Positions 18,360 to 27,291 of a stretch of DNA of 64,000 bases are shown piece after piece. Where the stretch lies: positions 24,334 through 88,333 of the forward strand of contig QZKU01000127.1 in NCBI GenBank assembly GCA_003598085.1, in the 5' to 3' direction. The translations under genes and the position numbers were made by a program. The notes beneath the pieces are model-generated. The model worked only from the letters and a program-made list of their open reading frames with translations. It did not search any database and was not told the DNA's origin. Each line of letters opens with the position of its first letter. The stretch's first letter is position 1. Source of the DNA: Candidatus Abyssobacteria bacterium SURF_5 (lineage in GTDB: Bacteria > Abyssobacteria > SURF-5).

Positions 18360-20360
18360 CTATTTTTTTTGCGCGGCTGCCTCGCCGCCTTTTTTTCCCT
18401 TCAGCAAGTTCTCCACAACCGAGGTGTCGGCCAGGGTCGTGGTATCACCGATCTGCTCACTGCCTTCGGCGATCTTGCGAAGGATTCGCCTCATGATCTT
18501 GCCGCTTCGCGTCTTCGGCAGACCCTCCGCGAACTGCAGTTCGTCGGGCGTCGCAATCGGACCGATCTCCTTCCTGACGTGCGCGATGAGCTGCTTCCTC
18601 ATTGATTCCGAAGCTTCCACTCCCGCCTTCAACGTCACAAAAGCGTAAATACCCTGCCCCTTGATCTCATGCGGCATCGGGACAACGGCGGCCTCCGAGA
18701 CGTTGGGGTGCGAGACCAGCGCGCTTTCAATCTCAGCGGTGCCCAGTCGATGTCCCGACACGTTGATGACGTCGTCGATCCGGCCCATCAGCCAGAAGTC
18801 GCCGTCTTCATCCTTTCTCGCGCCGTCACCCGTAAAATACAAACCGGGATACAACGTGAAATAGGTTTCCTTGAACCGCTTCGGATCGCCATAGACGCCA
18901 CGCATCATCCCGGGCCACGGCCGCTTGATTATGAGATAGCCGCCCTCATTCGGCTTCGCCGGCGAGCCATCCTCTCGTATCACCTCGGCTTCGACTCCGA
19001 AAAACGGCTTGTTTGCGGAGGCCGGTTTCAGCGTGAAGGCGCCGGGCAGCGGCGTAATCAAAATGCCGCCGGTCTCGGTTTGCCACCAGGTATCCACGAT
19101 CGGACATTTCCCCTTGCCGATCAGGTTGTAATACCACATCCAGGCTTCCGGATTGATCGGTTCGCCGACGGTTCCCAGCAGCCGCAAGCTGGACAGGTTG
19201 TTTCGCTTCGGCCACTCGTCGCCCTCCCTCATGATCGAGCGAATCGCCGTGGGGGCCGTATAGAAGATGTTGACCTTGTACTTGTCTATGATCTGCCAGA
19301 ACCTGTCTCTCTCGGGATAGAACGGCACTCCTTCGTACATCACCGACGTCACGCCCTCGCAGAGAGGCCCGTACACGATGTAGCTGTGACCGGTCACCCA
19401 GCCGATGTCGGCCGTGCACCAGAAAACATCTTCGTCGCGATAGTCGAAGATGTACCGAAACGTCTGGGCCGCATACAGCAAATAGCCGGCGGTGGTATGA
19501 AGCACTCCCTTCGGTTTTCCTGTGCTGCCGCTGGTATAGAGAATGAAGAGCGGGTCCTCCGCGTCCATTATCTCCGGCTCGCATTCGTCTTTGATATCGG
19601 GCGCGTTCATCTCCTCGTGCCACCAGCTTTCCATTCCCGGCTTCATCGATACCTGTTTGAAGGTCCGATTCACCACGATCACCTTTTCAACCGACGGGCA
19701 TTTCGTCAGCGCCTCATCTGCCGCCTTTTTCAGTTCGATGATCTTGCCGTTCCGGAAGCTGGCGTCGACGGTGATAAGCATCCTGGCGCCGCTGTCCTGG
19801 ATGCGATCGCGCAACGCGTCGGCGCTGAACCCGCCGAATACCACGCTGTGAATCGCTCCAATCCGCGTGCACGCAAGCATCGCTATCGGGAGTTCCGGAA
19901 TCATCGGCAAATAGATGCAGACGCGATCGCCCTTCTTTATCCCCTTCTTCTTCAGCACGTTCGCAAACCTGCACACCTCCCGATACAGTTGCTCGTAGGT
20001 GTACGACTTGTCCTCGCCCAGCGGCTCGCCTTCCCATTGAAGAGCGATCTTGTTCCTTCGCTTTGTCTTCAGATGTCGATCCAGACAGTTGTAGGAGACA
20101 TTCAGTTTTCCGCCCTCAAACCACCTGCATTCCGTCGTCTCTGCATTCCAATAGTGGACGCGGTCCCATTTCCTGTACCAATCCAGACTCTCGGCCAGGC
20201 GGCCCCAGAACTGGTCCGGATTTTCCAGCGATTCCCGGTACAGCCGCTCATATTCCTCCTGCGATTTGATCCGCGCCTTCTCCTGGAATTCCTTTGGCGG
20301 CGGGAATTTCCGCTGCTCGTCCATCATCGAGGTGATGCCTTTTCCAGCTTTTGTATGCAT
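18360..20360 (-). CDS. acs: Acetyl-CoA synthetase (AMP-forming)
   Basis: 666 residues, the usual length of Acs. It shows the adenylate-forming core [15 protein letters not shown], the acetate pocket region [21 protein letters not shown] and [11 protein letters not shown], hinge [22 protein letters not shown], and the acetylation-site lysine in [18 protein letters not shown]. The enzyme makes acetyl-CoA from acetate, ATP and CoA via acetyl-AMP. The ATG at 20360 has AAGGAG seven bases upstream. The lysine of the RSGKIMRR motif is the one silenced by acetylation in known Acs enzymes, which makes the nearby GNAT domain (12811-14703) of interest. Identification is firm. Confidence 0.96.
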   Translation of the reverse strand: MHTKAGKGITSMMDEQRKFPPPKEFQEKARIKSQEEYERLYRESLENPDQFWGRLAESLDWYRKWDRVHYWNAETTECRWFEGGKLNVSYNCLDRHLKTKRRNKIALQWEGEPLGEDKSYTYEQLYREVCRFANVLKKKGIKKGDRVCIYLPMIPELPIAMLACTRIGAIHSVVFGGFSADALRDRIQDSGARMLITVDASFRNGKIIELKKAADEALTKCPSVEKVIVVNRTFKQVSMKPGMESWWHEEMNAPDIKDECEPEIMDAEDPLFILYTSGSTGKPKGVLHTTAGYLLYAAQTFRYIFDYRDEDVFWCTADIGWVTGHSYIVYGPLCEGVTSVMYEGVPFYPERDRFWQIIDKYKVNIFYTAPTAIRSIMREGDEWPKRNNLSSLRLLGTVGEPINPEAWMWYYNLIGKGKCPIVDTWWQTETGGILITPLPGAFTLKPASANKPFFGVEAEVIREDGSPAKPNEGGYLIIKRPWPGMMRGVYGDPKRFKETYFTLYPGLYFTGDGARKDEDGDFWLMGRIDDVINVSGHRLGTAEIESALVSHPNVSEAAVVPMPHEIKGQGIYAFVTLKAGVEASESMRKQLIAHVRKEIGPIATPDELQFAEGLPKTRSGKIMRRILRKIAEGSEQIGDTTTLADTSVVENLLKGKKGGEAAAQKK

Positions 20361-20468
20361 ATCCAGGCTCCTTGTGTATGTCTTTCCTTCAAAGAAACCG
20401 CTGCCACACTACATACAATATCATAACCACAAAAGAACCGCCTCACAAGGTTCAATAGCAGCCCCGTT

Positions 20469-21434
20469 TCAGCCGATGATATTGGCCATCTCAAACATCA
20501 GGTCCTTTTCGCGGATCACCCCGATTACCTTATCCTCGTCCATCACGAGCAGCCTCCTGACGTTCAGGGAAAGGAGCCGGTTTGTCGCCTCCAGCAGATC
20601 CGCGTCCGCATCGATCGAGGGCGGTTTATCCAGCATCAACTCGCGGACTTTCTTTTTGCCGAGCTCATGCACCATGTTCGAAAATATCTGCCCGTGAGTC
20701 CGACCCGATTCCGAAACAATCAGCGAAGGCCGCTCCGACAGCAGGCGCAGATAGGTCGACTCGAGCCCCTGCAGAAAATCGGTAAAGCTGATTATCCCAA
20801 TGATCTTGTCCGCCCGATCGCGGACCAGCACGCACCGGTGAACACCTTCATCTACGGTGGTCGTAATCACTGTCTTGCTGCCGATCACCACTTCAATCGG
20901 CTCTTCCTCGACCGAATCGGTGACAATGGTTTTCTGTCCGAGCAGTATTGCAATAGCCTCGGCAATCGTCCAGTCGTCCCGCACAGACCCAAAGGAACTG
21001 AGAGAAACCATGATGTCTCTCACGCGGCGCTCCTTCTCATACGTTCCCTTCTTCTTGTGGTAGGCTTCTCTGATCTTCACCGCGATCAAGTCGATGTCGC
21101 AGGGCTTCACCAGGTAGGCAAACGCCCCATGGCGGAGGCCGAAGGTAACCGATTCCGACGAACCGTATCCCGTGAGAATGATCACCTGGATATCGGGCCG
21201 TATCTTCTTCAGCGAATAAAGCACCTCATTCCCATCCATCCCCGGCATTTTCAGATCGAGAAGAATGACGTCGAAGCTCTCTTTCTTCACCGCTGCAATG
21301 GCCTCTGAGCCGGATGCGGCCGTCTGAATATTGAACCCGCGCTTCCTGAAGAGAGACTTTGCGTTGGCTCGAAAGTTCTCCTCATCGTCCACCAGCAGGA
21401 CATGTATTTCGTGGGTCTCCTGTGTCTTCTGCAT
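20469..21434 (-). CDS. Response regulator with receiver and paired CBS domains
   Basis: About 321 residues. The receiver has D16-D17, phosphoacceptor D60 (ILLDLKMPG), LTGYG and the K of LVKPCD. After a linker, residues ~130-321 contain two CBS repeats (IAILLGQKTIVTDSV...IIGIISFTDFLQGLE; VRELMLDKPPSIDADADL...LLVMDEDKVIGVIREKDL). CBS pairs bind adenine nucleotides, so the protein may combine phosphorylation with sensing of AMP/ATP charge. The frame is open to 21503 but the ATG at 21434 has AAAGGAG at ideal distance. A sigma-54 promoter at 21500-21514, a perfect inverted repeat and conserved element copy B lie upstream. There is no DNA-binding domain. Role and partner are unknown. Confidence 0.92.
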   Translation of the reverse strand: MQKTQETHEIHVLLVDDEENFRANAKSLFRKRGFNIQTAASGSEAIAAVKKESFDVILLDLKMPGMDGNEVLYSLKKIRPDIQVIILTGYGSSESVTFGLRHGAFAYLVKPCDIDLIAVKIREAYHKKKGTYEKERRVRDIMVSLSSFGSVRDDWTIAEAIAILLGQKTIVTDSVEEEPIEVVIGSKTVITTTVDEGVHRCVLVRDRADKIIGIISFTDFLQGLESTYLRLLSERPSLIVSESGRTHGQIFSNMVHELGKKKVRELMLDKPPSIDADADLLEATNRLLSLNVRRLLVMDEDKVIGVIREKDLMFEMANIIG

Positions 21435-21499
21435 GATGATGCTCCTTTCCGGCCTCCAGCGGCGCATATGAAGACCGTCAACCCATGCCCGTTTTGACG

Positions 21500-21514
21500 G
21501 CAATTTCTGTGCCG
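21500..21514 (-). promoter_or_regulatory. Candidate sigma-54 promoter of the receiver-CBS gene
   Basis: Minus strand reads CGGCACAGAAATTGC: GG-N10-GC with near-consensus CGGCAC and TTGC boxes. Transcription would start near 21488, giving a leader of about 54 bases with AAAGGAG before the ATG at 21434. Element copy B lies upstream with TGTAAA beginning 95 bases from the promoter edge. Confidence 0.72.
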
Positions 21515-21519
21515 AGTTT

Positions 21520-21549
21520 TGCGAAAAGAAAAACCCCTTTCTTTTCGCA
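21520..21549. repeat. Perfect 12-bp inverted repeat between promoter and upstream element
   Basis: TGCGAAAAGAAA (21520-21531) and TTTCTTTTCGCA (21538-21549) are exact reverse complements separated by AACCCC. The repeat sits just upstream of the -24 box of the sigma-54 promoter at 21500-21514, so it is more likely a protein-binding or DNA-bending site than a terminator of that promoter. Leftward transcripts coming from further right could also fold it as a hairpin. Confidence 0.6.
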
Positions 21550-21593
21550 CCTCAATCCCGGCGGATCGAAGAACTCCCGCGCTCCCGGTTGAC

Positions 21594-21624
21594 GGGAATC
21601 TTTACATTTGTAAAGAAAACCGAC
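21594..21624 (-). promoter_or_regulatory. Conserved upstream activator element, copy B
   Basis: The plus strand carries the perfect palindrome CTTTACA-TT-TGTAAAG (21600-21615), then AAAA and CCGAC. It matches copies A and C in the TGTAAA-N5-CYGAC core and in the preceding AATC. This is the most symmetric of the three copies. The rest of the gap from 21625 to 21830 shows nothing I can assign. Confidence 0.65.
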
Positions 21625-21830
21625 GATTTCGCGCCGCCCCGCGGCGACGGTGATGCAATCTCTGCTTTCCCGATCTGGCGACATCGATAATCGCGCACTT
21701 GTCTGAGTTTGCTTATCGTTTCACCGCACGCGGCGCCGCCGCTTCCGACCACTGCCGCCCGTGATTTGATTCGGCATAGTTGTTGCTCCTAGATTGTTTA
21801 ACGCATTGTGTCATAACGGGATTGTCGAAA

Positions 21831-21848
21831 CAACCCTTTCCGGTTGTC
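21831..21848. promoter_or_regulatory. Inverted repeat upstream of the hydrogenase operon
   Basis: ACAACC (21831-21836) and GGTTGT (21843-21848) form a perfect 6-bp inverted repeat with a 6-base spacer, and a further half-site GATTGT lies at 21821-21826. It lies about 47-64 bases upstream of the NuoE-like start at 21895, where a repressor or activator site of the hydrogenase operon would be expected. It does not fit the Rex consensus well, and no clear -35/-10 pair was found. Confidence 0.35.
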
Positions 21849-21894
21849 CCAAAAGAGGGTATGTTGCTTCTGCTGACCTCTAAGGAGATAAACC

Positions 21895-22419
21895 ATGAAG
21901 TGCGAATGTGCTTGCGAAATGATACCCGATGAATTTACCGAGGAGCAATGGAAACGTGTCGATGAGGTTATCGCACGTTACCGCAACAAACCCGGCGCCC
22001 TGATTCCTGTGCTCGAAACGGTGCAGGGAATCACGGGTTACCTCCCGGAGTCCGTGCAGCGGCGCGTGGCAAGAGGCCTGAACATCCCGCTCTCACAAGT
22101 ATATGGCGTCGTCACATTCTACTCGTTCTTCACCATGAAGCCCCGCGGCAGACACCAGGTGCGCGTGTGCCTGGGAACCGCCTGCCATGTCAGGGGATCC
22201 CACAGGGTGCTCCGCGATATGGAGCAAAAACTGGGAATCGAGCCAGGCGAATGCACCGACGACAGGGAATTCAGCCTCGATATAGTCCGCTGCGTGGGCG
22301 CGTGCGGCTTGGCGCCCGTCATGGTTGTTGACGATGACACGCATAAACAGGTAAAGGTGGCCAGGCTCGATCAGATTCTGGATAAGTACCGCCGGCCCGC
22401 CGAGGAGCAGAAACCATGA
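21895..22419 (+). CDS. hydC: NuoE-like [2Fe-2S] subunit of trimeric [FeFe] hydrogenase
   Basis: 174 residues with the thioredoxin-like ferredoxin fold of NuoE/HydC/HndA. A helical start (EEQWKRVDEVIARYRNKPGALIPVLETVQGITGYLP) is followed by the [2Fe-2S] ligands in VCLGTACHVRGS and RCVGACGLAP (four Cys). It is the electron-transfer subunit beside the flavin subunit in NAD-linked and electron-bifurcating [FeFe] hydrogenases. AAGGAG is well placed before the ATG at 21895. Its stop overlaps the next start (ATGA at 22416), so the two subunits are co-translated. It is the first gene of a plus-strand cluster that ends with hydE. Confidence 0.94.
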   Translation: MKCECACEMIPDEFTEEQWKRVDEVIARYRNKPGALIPVLETVQGITGYLPESVQRRVARGLNIPLSQVYGVVTFYSFFTMKPRGRHQVRVCLGTACHVRGSHRVLRDMEQKLGIEPGECTDDREFSLDIVRCVGACGLAPVMVVDDDTHKQVKVARLDQILDKYRRPAEEQKP

Positions 22420-25400
22420 CAAAGAAGAACATCACCACTACCGATCTGATACGCATAAAAGACGAGGTCGCGAAAGAAAGAAAAAAATATCGCCTCAGCG
22501 CCATGGTGTGCGGAGGCACCGGATGCCACGCCGGCGGGAGCAAAGCAGTCATCAGCGCCCTCCAGGAAGAAGTCCGGAAAAAGGGACTCGCTCAAGAAGT
22601 GATGGTGGTACAGACCGGGTGCAACGGCTTCTGCGCCATGGGGCCGGTCATGACCGTCCTTCCGGAATCAATTTTTTATCAGAAGCTTGCCCCCGAAGAC
22701 ATGGCGGAAGTGGTCGAACAACATTTCCTGAAAGGGCGCCCCGTCAAGCGCCTCATGTACGTTGACCCGGTAACCGGAGCCATCATCCCGCGGCTCGACG
22801 ACATTCCTTTCTTTGCCAATCAGCAATTGCGGGTGCTCCACAACAAGGGCATGATCGACCCCGAAAAGATTGAGGATTACATCTGGCGCGACGGCTACAT
22901 TGCCGCCGCCAAAGCCCTGCTCGAAATGGGTCCCCGCGAGATAATCAACGAAGTGAAACTCTCGGCCATCCGCGGGCGGGGAGGAGCCGGATTCCCCACA
23001 GGCGTTAAATGGGAATTTTGCGCTAATTCCAAGGGAGACATAAAGTACGTGCTCTGCAATGCGGACGAGGGCGATCCCGGCGCCTTCATGGACCGTAGCG
23101 TAATGGAGGCCGATCCCCATTCCATTCTGGAAGGAATGATCATCGCCGCAAAAGCGATCGGCTCGCACCAGGGCTATATCTATTGCCGCGCCGAATATCC
23201 GCTTGCGGTGCGACGGCTCACTATCGCAATCGATCAGGCGCGCGAACTCGGCCTGTTGGGCAAAAACATTCTCGGATCGGCTTTCGATTTCGACGTCGAG
23301 ATCTACCAGGGAGCCGGCGCATTTGTGTGCGGCGAAGAAACCGCCCTCATGACTTCCATCGAGGGACGCCGCGGCATGCCGCGCCCGCGCCCCCCCTTCC
23401 CGGCCATTTCCGGACTGTGGAAAAAACCGACCATCCTGAATAACGTTGAAACCTTTGCCAATATCCCGCAGATCATCCTCGAGGGCGGCGACAAATACGC
23501 GAAAATCGGAACCGAATCCTCGAAGGGCACGAAGATATTCGCGTTGACCGGCAAAGTCAACAATATCGGATTAGTCGAGGTGCCTATGGGCACCTCCATC
23601 GGACAAATCATCTTCGACATCGGCGGAGGCATCCCCGGCGGCAAAAACTTCAAAGCCGCCCAGCTCGGTGGACCCTCCGGAGGATGCATCCCCGCCGAGC
23701 ATCTGAACCTGCCGACGGATTATGAGGCCATCACCCGGGCCGGCGCTATCATGGGATCGGGCGGATTGATCGTCATGGACGAGGACAACTGCATGGTGGA
23801 CATGGCCCGCTATTTCATGGATTTCTGTCAGGACGAATCCTGCGGCAAGTGCACCCCATGCAGGATAGGCACCAAGCGGATGCTCGAAATCCTCCAGCGC
23901 ATCTGCAAGGGAGAAGGCCGGCAGGGCGACATCGAACTGCTCGAGGAACTCGCAGGCGCCATCAAGGACACCGCCCTTTGCGGCCTCGGACAAACGGCTC
24001 CCAATCCCGTTCTGAGCACGATCAGGTATTTCCGCCATGAATATGAGGCTCATATCCGCGACAAACACTGCGCCGCCGCCGTCTGCTCCGCCTTGTTCAA
24101 GAGCCCGTGCCAGCATACGTGCCCCATCGAGATGGACATCCCCGAGTACGTCGCTCTCGTCCGCGCCGAACGGATCGACGACGCCTATACGGTCCTCAAG
24201 CGAACCAACCCGTTCCCCAGCGTCTGCGGCCGCGTTTGCGGGCATCCGTGCCAGTCGAAATGCAGGCGCGGTCAGCTCGACGAACCTGTCGCAATCAAGT
24301 TCCTCAAGCGTTACGTAGCCGATAATGCCAGGAGGCCGGCCGTCGAACCGATTCCCGTAACCCAAAAGGAGCGCGTCGCAATCGTAGGGGCGGGACCGTC
24401 CGGCCTTACGGCCGCGCTCGAACTGAAGAAACGAGGATATGCCGTCACCGTCTTTGAAGAACTCCCGTACGCGGGCGGAATGCTCCGCTGGGGCATCCCG
24501 GCGTATCGCCTCCCCCGCGAAGTTCTTGACAGGGAAATCAAGGATATTATTGACACCGGCGTCCAGTTGCGGCTGAACACGCGAATCGGACGCGAAATCA
24601 GCTTCGAGGAACTGGAGCGCGAGTATGACATGATCTACCTCGCGATCGGGGCCCACAAGAGCCTCTCGCTCAATATTCCCGGAGAGGATACCGAGGGCGT
24701 ATTCGGGGCGGTCGAACTGCTGAGAATTCACAACCTGGATCGACCGGTCAAGATCGGTAAACGCGCGGCGGTCATCGGCGGCGGCAACTCGGCCATCGAC
24801 TCCGCCCGAACCGCGATCCGGCTGGGAGCCGAAAACGTAACCATTTACTATCGCCGTGAGCGAAAAGACATGCCCGCTCAGGAGGCCGAAATAAGAGCCG
24901 CCGAGGAAGAGGGCGTCCACCTCGAGTATCTGGCGGCTCCCGTGGCCGTTAAGTCCAAGAACGGCAGAGTGTCCGGCCTCGAGCTTGCGCGCATGAAGCT
25001 GGGCCTCTTTGATCGCTCCGGGCGCAAACGTCCCGAGCCGATTAAAGGCTCCGAGTTTACCGCCGAAGTCGACACCGTCATCGCCGCAATCAGTCAATCC
25101 GTCGACCTCGATTTCGTTAATGGGGACAGCGCAATTCAAATCGAGCGAGGAGCAATCAAAATAAATTCGAATCTGCAGACCGGCAACCCAAAGGTATGGG
25201 CGGGCGGAGACGCAGTCACCGGACCCGCCATGGTGATCGACGCAATCCGGGCAGGGCGCGATGCGGCCATCCGCATCGACACCGCCCTCCGGACGGCAAA
25301 CGGACAAAGACCGTGGGTCGCGCCGTCCGATGGAGCCATCGACATCCCGCTCCAGATCGATGAGGAAGTTGTCGAGAAGCCGCAGGCGGCAATGCCCGGG

Positions 25401-25514
25401 GAACCGGCTATCGAGCGGAAGAGAGATTTCCGCGAAGTCGAACTCGGCTACACCTCGAGGCTCGCTGTCGAAGAGGCGCGCCGCTGCATGCGGTGTGACG
25501 CCAAAATCGATTGA
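22416..25514 (+). CDS. NuoF-like flavoprotein subunit of [FeFe] hydrogenase fused to a GltD/NfnB-like NAD(P)H oxidoreductase
   Basis: 1032 residues. Residues ~25-110 are a thioredoxin-like [2Fe-2S] domain (CGGTGCHAGG; TGCNGFCAMGP). Residues ~130-450 are the NuoF FMN/NAD(H) domain (RGRGGAGFPTGVKW; NADEGDPGAFMDRSVMEADP). Then comes the [4Fe-4S] site ESCGKCTPCRIGTKR at ~473-485. Residues ~565-1032 are a full GltD/NfnB-type unit: a Cys-rich [4Fe-4S] segment (CQHTCPIEMDIPEYV; CGRVCGHPCQSKCRRG), FAD motif VAIVGAGPSGLTAALELK (~654) and a second nucleotide motif AVIGGGNSAIDSAR (~784). HydB/HndC subunits normally lack this last unit. The fusion could give the hydrogenase a second pyridine-nucleotide site, possibly NADPH. 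Coupling to NfnAB-like chemistry is inference. Confidence 0.93.
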   Translation: MTKKNITTTDLIRIKDEVAKERKKYRLSAMVCGGTGCHAGGSKAVISALQEEVRKKGLAQEVMVVQTGCNGFCAMGPVMTVLPESIFYQKLAPEDMAEVVEQHFLKGRPVKRLMYVDPVTGAIIPRLDDIPFFANQQLRVLHNKGMIDPEKIEDYIWRDGYIAAAKALLEMGPREIINEVKLSAIRGRGGAGFPTGVKWEFCANSKGDIKYVLCNADEGDPGAFMDRSVMEADPHSILEGMIIAAKAIGSHQGYIYCRAEYPLAVRRLTIAIDQARELGLLGKNILGSAFDFDVEIYQGAGAFVCGEETALMTSIEGRRGMPRPRPPFPAISGLWKKPTILNNVETFANIPQIILEGGDKYAKIGTESSKGTKIFALTGKVNNIGLVEVPMGTSIGQIIFDIGGGIPGGKNFKAAQLGGPSGGCIPAEHLNLPTDYEAITRAGAIMGSGGLIVMDEDNCMVDMARYFMDFCQDESCGKCTPCRIGTKRMLEILQRICKGEGRQGDIELLEELAGAIKDTALCGLGQTAPNPVLSTIRYFRHEYEAHIRDKHCAAAVCSALFKSPCQHTCPIEMDIPEYVALVRAERIDDAYTVLKRTNPFPSVCGRVCGHPCQSKCRRGQLDEPVAIKFLKRYVADNARRPAVEPIPVTQKERVAIVGAGPSGLTAALELKKRGYAVTVFEELPYAGGMLRWGIPAYRLPREVLDREIKDIIDTGVQLRLNTRIGREISFEELEREYDMIYLAIGAHKSLSLNIPGEDTEGVFGAVELLRIHNLDRPVKIGKRAAVIGGGNSAIDSARTAIRLGAENVTIYYRRERKDMPAQEAEIRAAEEEGVHLEYLAAPVAVKSKNGRVSGLELARMKLGLFDRSGRKRPEPIKGSEFTAEVDTVIAAISQSVDLDFVNGDSAIQIERGAIKINSNLQTGNPKVWAGGDAVTGPAMVIDAIRAGRDAAIRIDTALRTANGQRPWVAPSDGAIDIPLQIDEEVVEKPQAAMPGEPAIERKRDFREVELGYTSRLAVEEARRCMRCDAKID

Positions 25515-25542
25515 ATGGCGATATCGATAAAGGAGATCAGGA

Positions 25543-27270
25543 ATGGTTACGCTGACAATAGATAATCGTGAGGTGAAGGTTCCCGAAGGGACCCCCATCC
25601 TCGAGGCGGCGCGCTCGATCGGTATTCGCATACCCACCCTGTGCGCGCTCCCCGAGATTAATCATACGCCCGGCGCATGTCGCGTGTGCGTGGTCGAAGT
25701 CGATCGAAGCCGAACCCTCGTCGCCTCCTGCGTCTATCCGGTGGCCGAGGGCATGAAGGTGAAAACTAACTCGGAGCGCGTGCGCCGGGCGCGCCGGAGC
25801 GTGGTCGAATTCCTCCTGTCCGACCATCCCGCCGATTGCAACATCTGCCAGAAACACGAACACTGTGAGCTGCAGGCGGTGGCCGAGCTCGTCGGCGTGC
25901 GAACCATACGCGTCCCCCGTACCATATTCAATTCGCGCCAAGTCGACGACTCCTCTCCTTCGCTCGTTCGTGATTCCTCCAAATGCGTCAACTGTGTCAG
26001 GTGCGTCGCCGTCTGCGCGGAAGTGCAGGGAGTCAGCCTGCTGACTCCCGAGGGACGCGGATTTGAATCGAAGGTCGTGCCCGCAATGAACGCTAACCTT
26101 GCGGATTCAGCGTGCACCTACTGCGGGCAATGCTCGGTCGTGTGCCCGACCGGCGCCATCATCGAACACGATGATACTGATAAAGTGTTCGCCGCGCTCG
26201 AAGACCCGTCAAAGCATGTGATCGTGCAGGAGGCGCCGGCGATACGAGCCGCGCTCGGCGAGGAATTCGGAATGCCGCCGGGAACGCTCGTCACCGGCAA
26301 AATGATAGCCGCTCTCCGAAGGCTCGGCTTCGACAGAATCTTCGATACCAACTTCACCGCCGATCTGACTATTATCGAGGAGGGCAACGAGTTGCTCAAG
26401 CGGGTCAAGACCGGCGGAAAACTCCCGATGATAACGTCGTGCAGCCCCGGCTGGATCAAGTTCATCGAGCATTTCTATCCATCGCTCCTTCCGCATCTCA
26501 GCACCTGCAAGTCGCCCCAGCAAATGTTCGGAGCGTTGGCCAAAACGTATTACCCAAAACTCACCGGCATCGACCCGAAGGACATCTTTGTCGTCTCTAT
26601 CATGCCCTGCACCGCAAAGAAATATGAGGCTTCGCGGCCGGAAATGTGCTCGTCGGGATATCGCGACGTCGATGCCGTCCTTACCACGCGCGAACTCGGC
26701 CGCATGATCCGGCAGGCCGGAATCGATTTCGTGAATCTGCCGGACGAGCCGTACGATCCTCCCATGGGGCAATACACCGGCGCCGGCACCATTTTCGGCG
26801 CCACCGGCGGCGTCATGGAGGCCGCGCTGCGAACCGTCTACGCCGTCGTCTGCGGCCACAACATGCCGAGCCTCGACATCATGCCGGTCCGTGGCCTTGA
26901 GGGCGTGAAAGAAGCCGCCATGCAGGTCGGCCCTCTCGGCGAGGTCCGCGTCGCTGTCGCTCACGGCCTCGGCAATGCGCGCAAATTGCTGGATAAGGTG
27001 ATGGACGGCTCCGCAAATTATCATTTCATAGAGATCATGGCCTGTCCCGGCGGGTGCGTCGGCGGCGGCGGACAGCCGCTTCCCGTGAGCAATGAAAAGC
27101 GCAGCCTGCGAGCGCAGGCGCTGTACGTCGACGACGCCGAAGTCCAGCAACTCCGGCAATCGCACGAGAATCCGGCCGTTAAAGAGCTGTATGAGAAATT
27201 TCTGAAAGAACCGCTCGGTGCAATGTCTCACAAACTGCTCCACACACACTACGTCGAGCGCGACTTTTAA
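25543..27270 (+). CDS. hydA: [FeFe] hydrogenase catalytic subunit, multi-cluster trimeric type
   Basis: 575 residues. In order: [2Fe-2S] ferredoxin domain (CALPEINHTPGACRVC...C63), His-Cys [4Fe-4S] site (HPADCNICQKHEHC), two [4Fe-4S] motifs (CVNCVRCVAVC ~148-158; CTYCGQCSVVC ~191-201), then the H-cluster domain. H-cluster motif L2 is MPCTAKKYE (C355) and L3 is MACPGGCVGGGGQP (C501, C505). L1 reads TSCSPGW (C300-S301) where the classic motif is TSCCPxW. A C-terminal small-subunit-like tail follows. It makes or consumes H2 together with the NuoE and NuoF-GltD subunits encoded just upstream; a soluble cytoplasmic enzyme is expected, as there is no Tat signal. GGAG precedes the ATG. Assignment is firm; direction and nucleotide are not known. 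Confidence 0.96.
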   Translation: MVTLTIDNREVKVPEGTPILEAARSIGIRIPTLCALPEINHTPGACRVCVVEVDRSRTLVASCVYPVAEGMKVKTNSERVRRARRSVVEFLLSDHPADCNICQKHEHCELQAVAELVGVRTIRVPRTIFNSRQVDDSSPSLVRDSSKCVNCVRCVAVCAEVQGVSLLTPEGRGFESKVVPAMNANLADSACTYCGQCSVVCPTGAIIEHDDTDKVFAALEDPSKHVIVQEAPAIRAALGEEFGMPPGTLVTGKMIAALRRLGFDRIFDTNFTADLTIIEEGNELLKRVKTGGKLPMITSCSPGWIKFIEHFYPSLLPHLSTCKSPQQMFGALAKTYYPKLTGIDPKDIFVVSIMPCTAKKYEASRPEMCSSGYRDVDAVLTTRELGRMIRQAGIDFVNLPDEPYDPPMGQYTGAGTIFGATGGVMEAALRTVYAVVCGHNMPSLDIMPVRGLEGVKEAAMQVGPLGEVRVAVAHGLGNARKLLDKVMDGSANYHFIEIMACPGGCVGGGGQPLPVSNEKRSLRAQALYVDDAEVQQLRQSHENPAVKELYEKFLKEPLGAMSHKLLHTHYVERDF

Positions 27271-27291
27271 GCTTCACAAAGGAGGGTACGC

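Noticed and set aside
18669..20426. Plus-strand open frame of 585 codons
   Set aside because: Antisense to acs, rich in Arg, His and Asp as expected for a shadow frame, and without any known motif.
21781..21894. Rex-type operator upstream of the hydrogenase operon
   Set aside because: TTGT and ACAA half-sites occur but not in the spaced palindrome expected for Rex; only a simple ACAACC/GGTTGT repeat is supported.
23571..25637. Long minus-strand open frame of 688 codons
   Set aside because: It lies antisense to the NuoF-GltD fusion, has no family-like sequence and arises from GC-rich third positions of the real gene.
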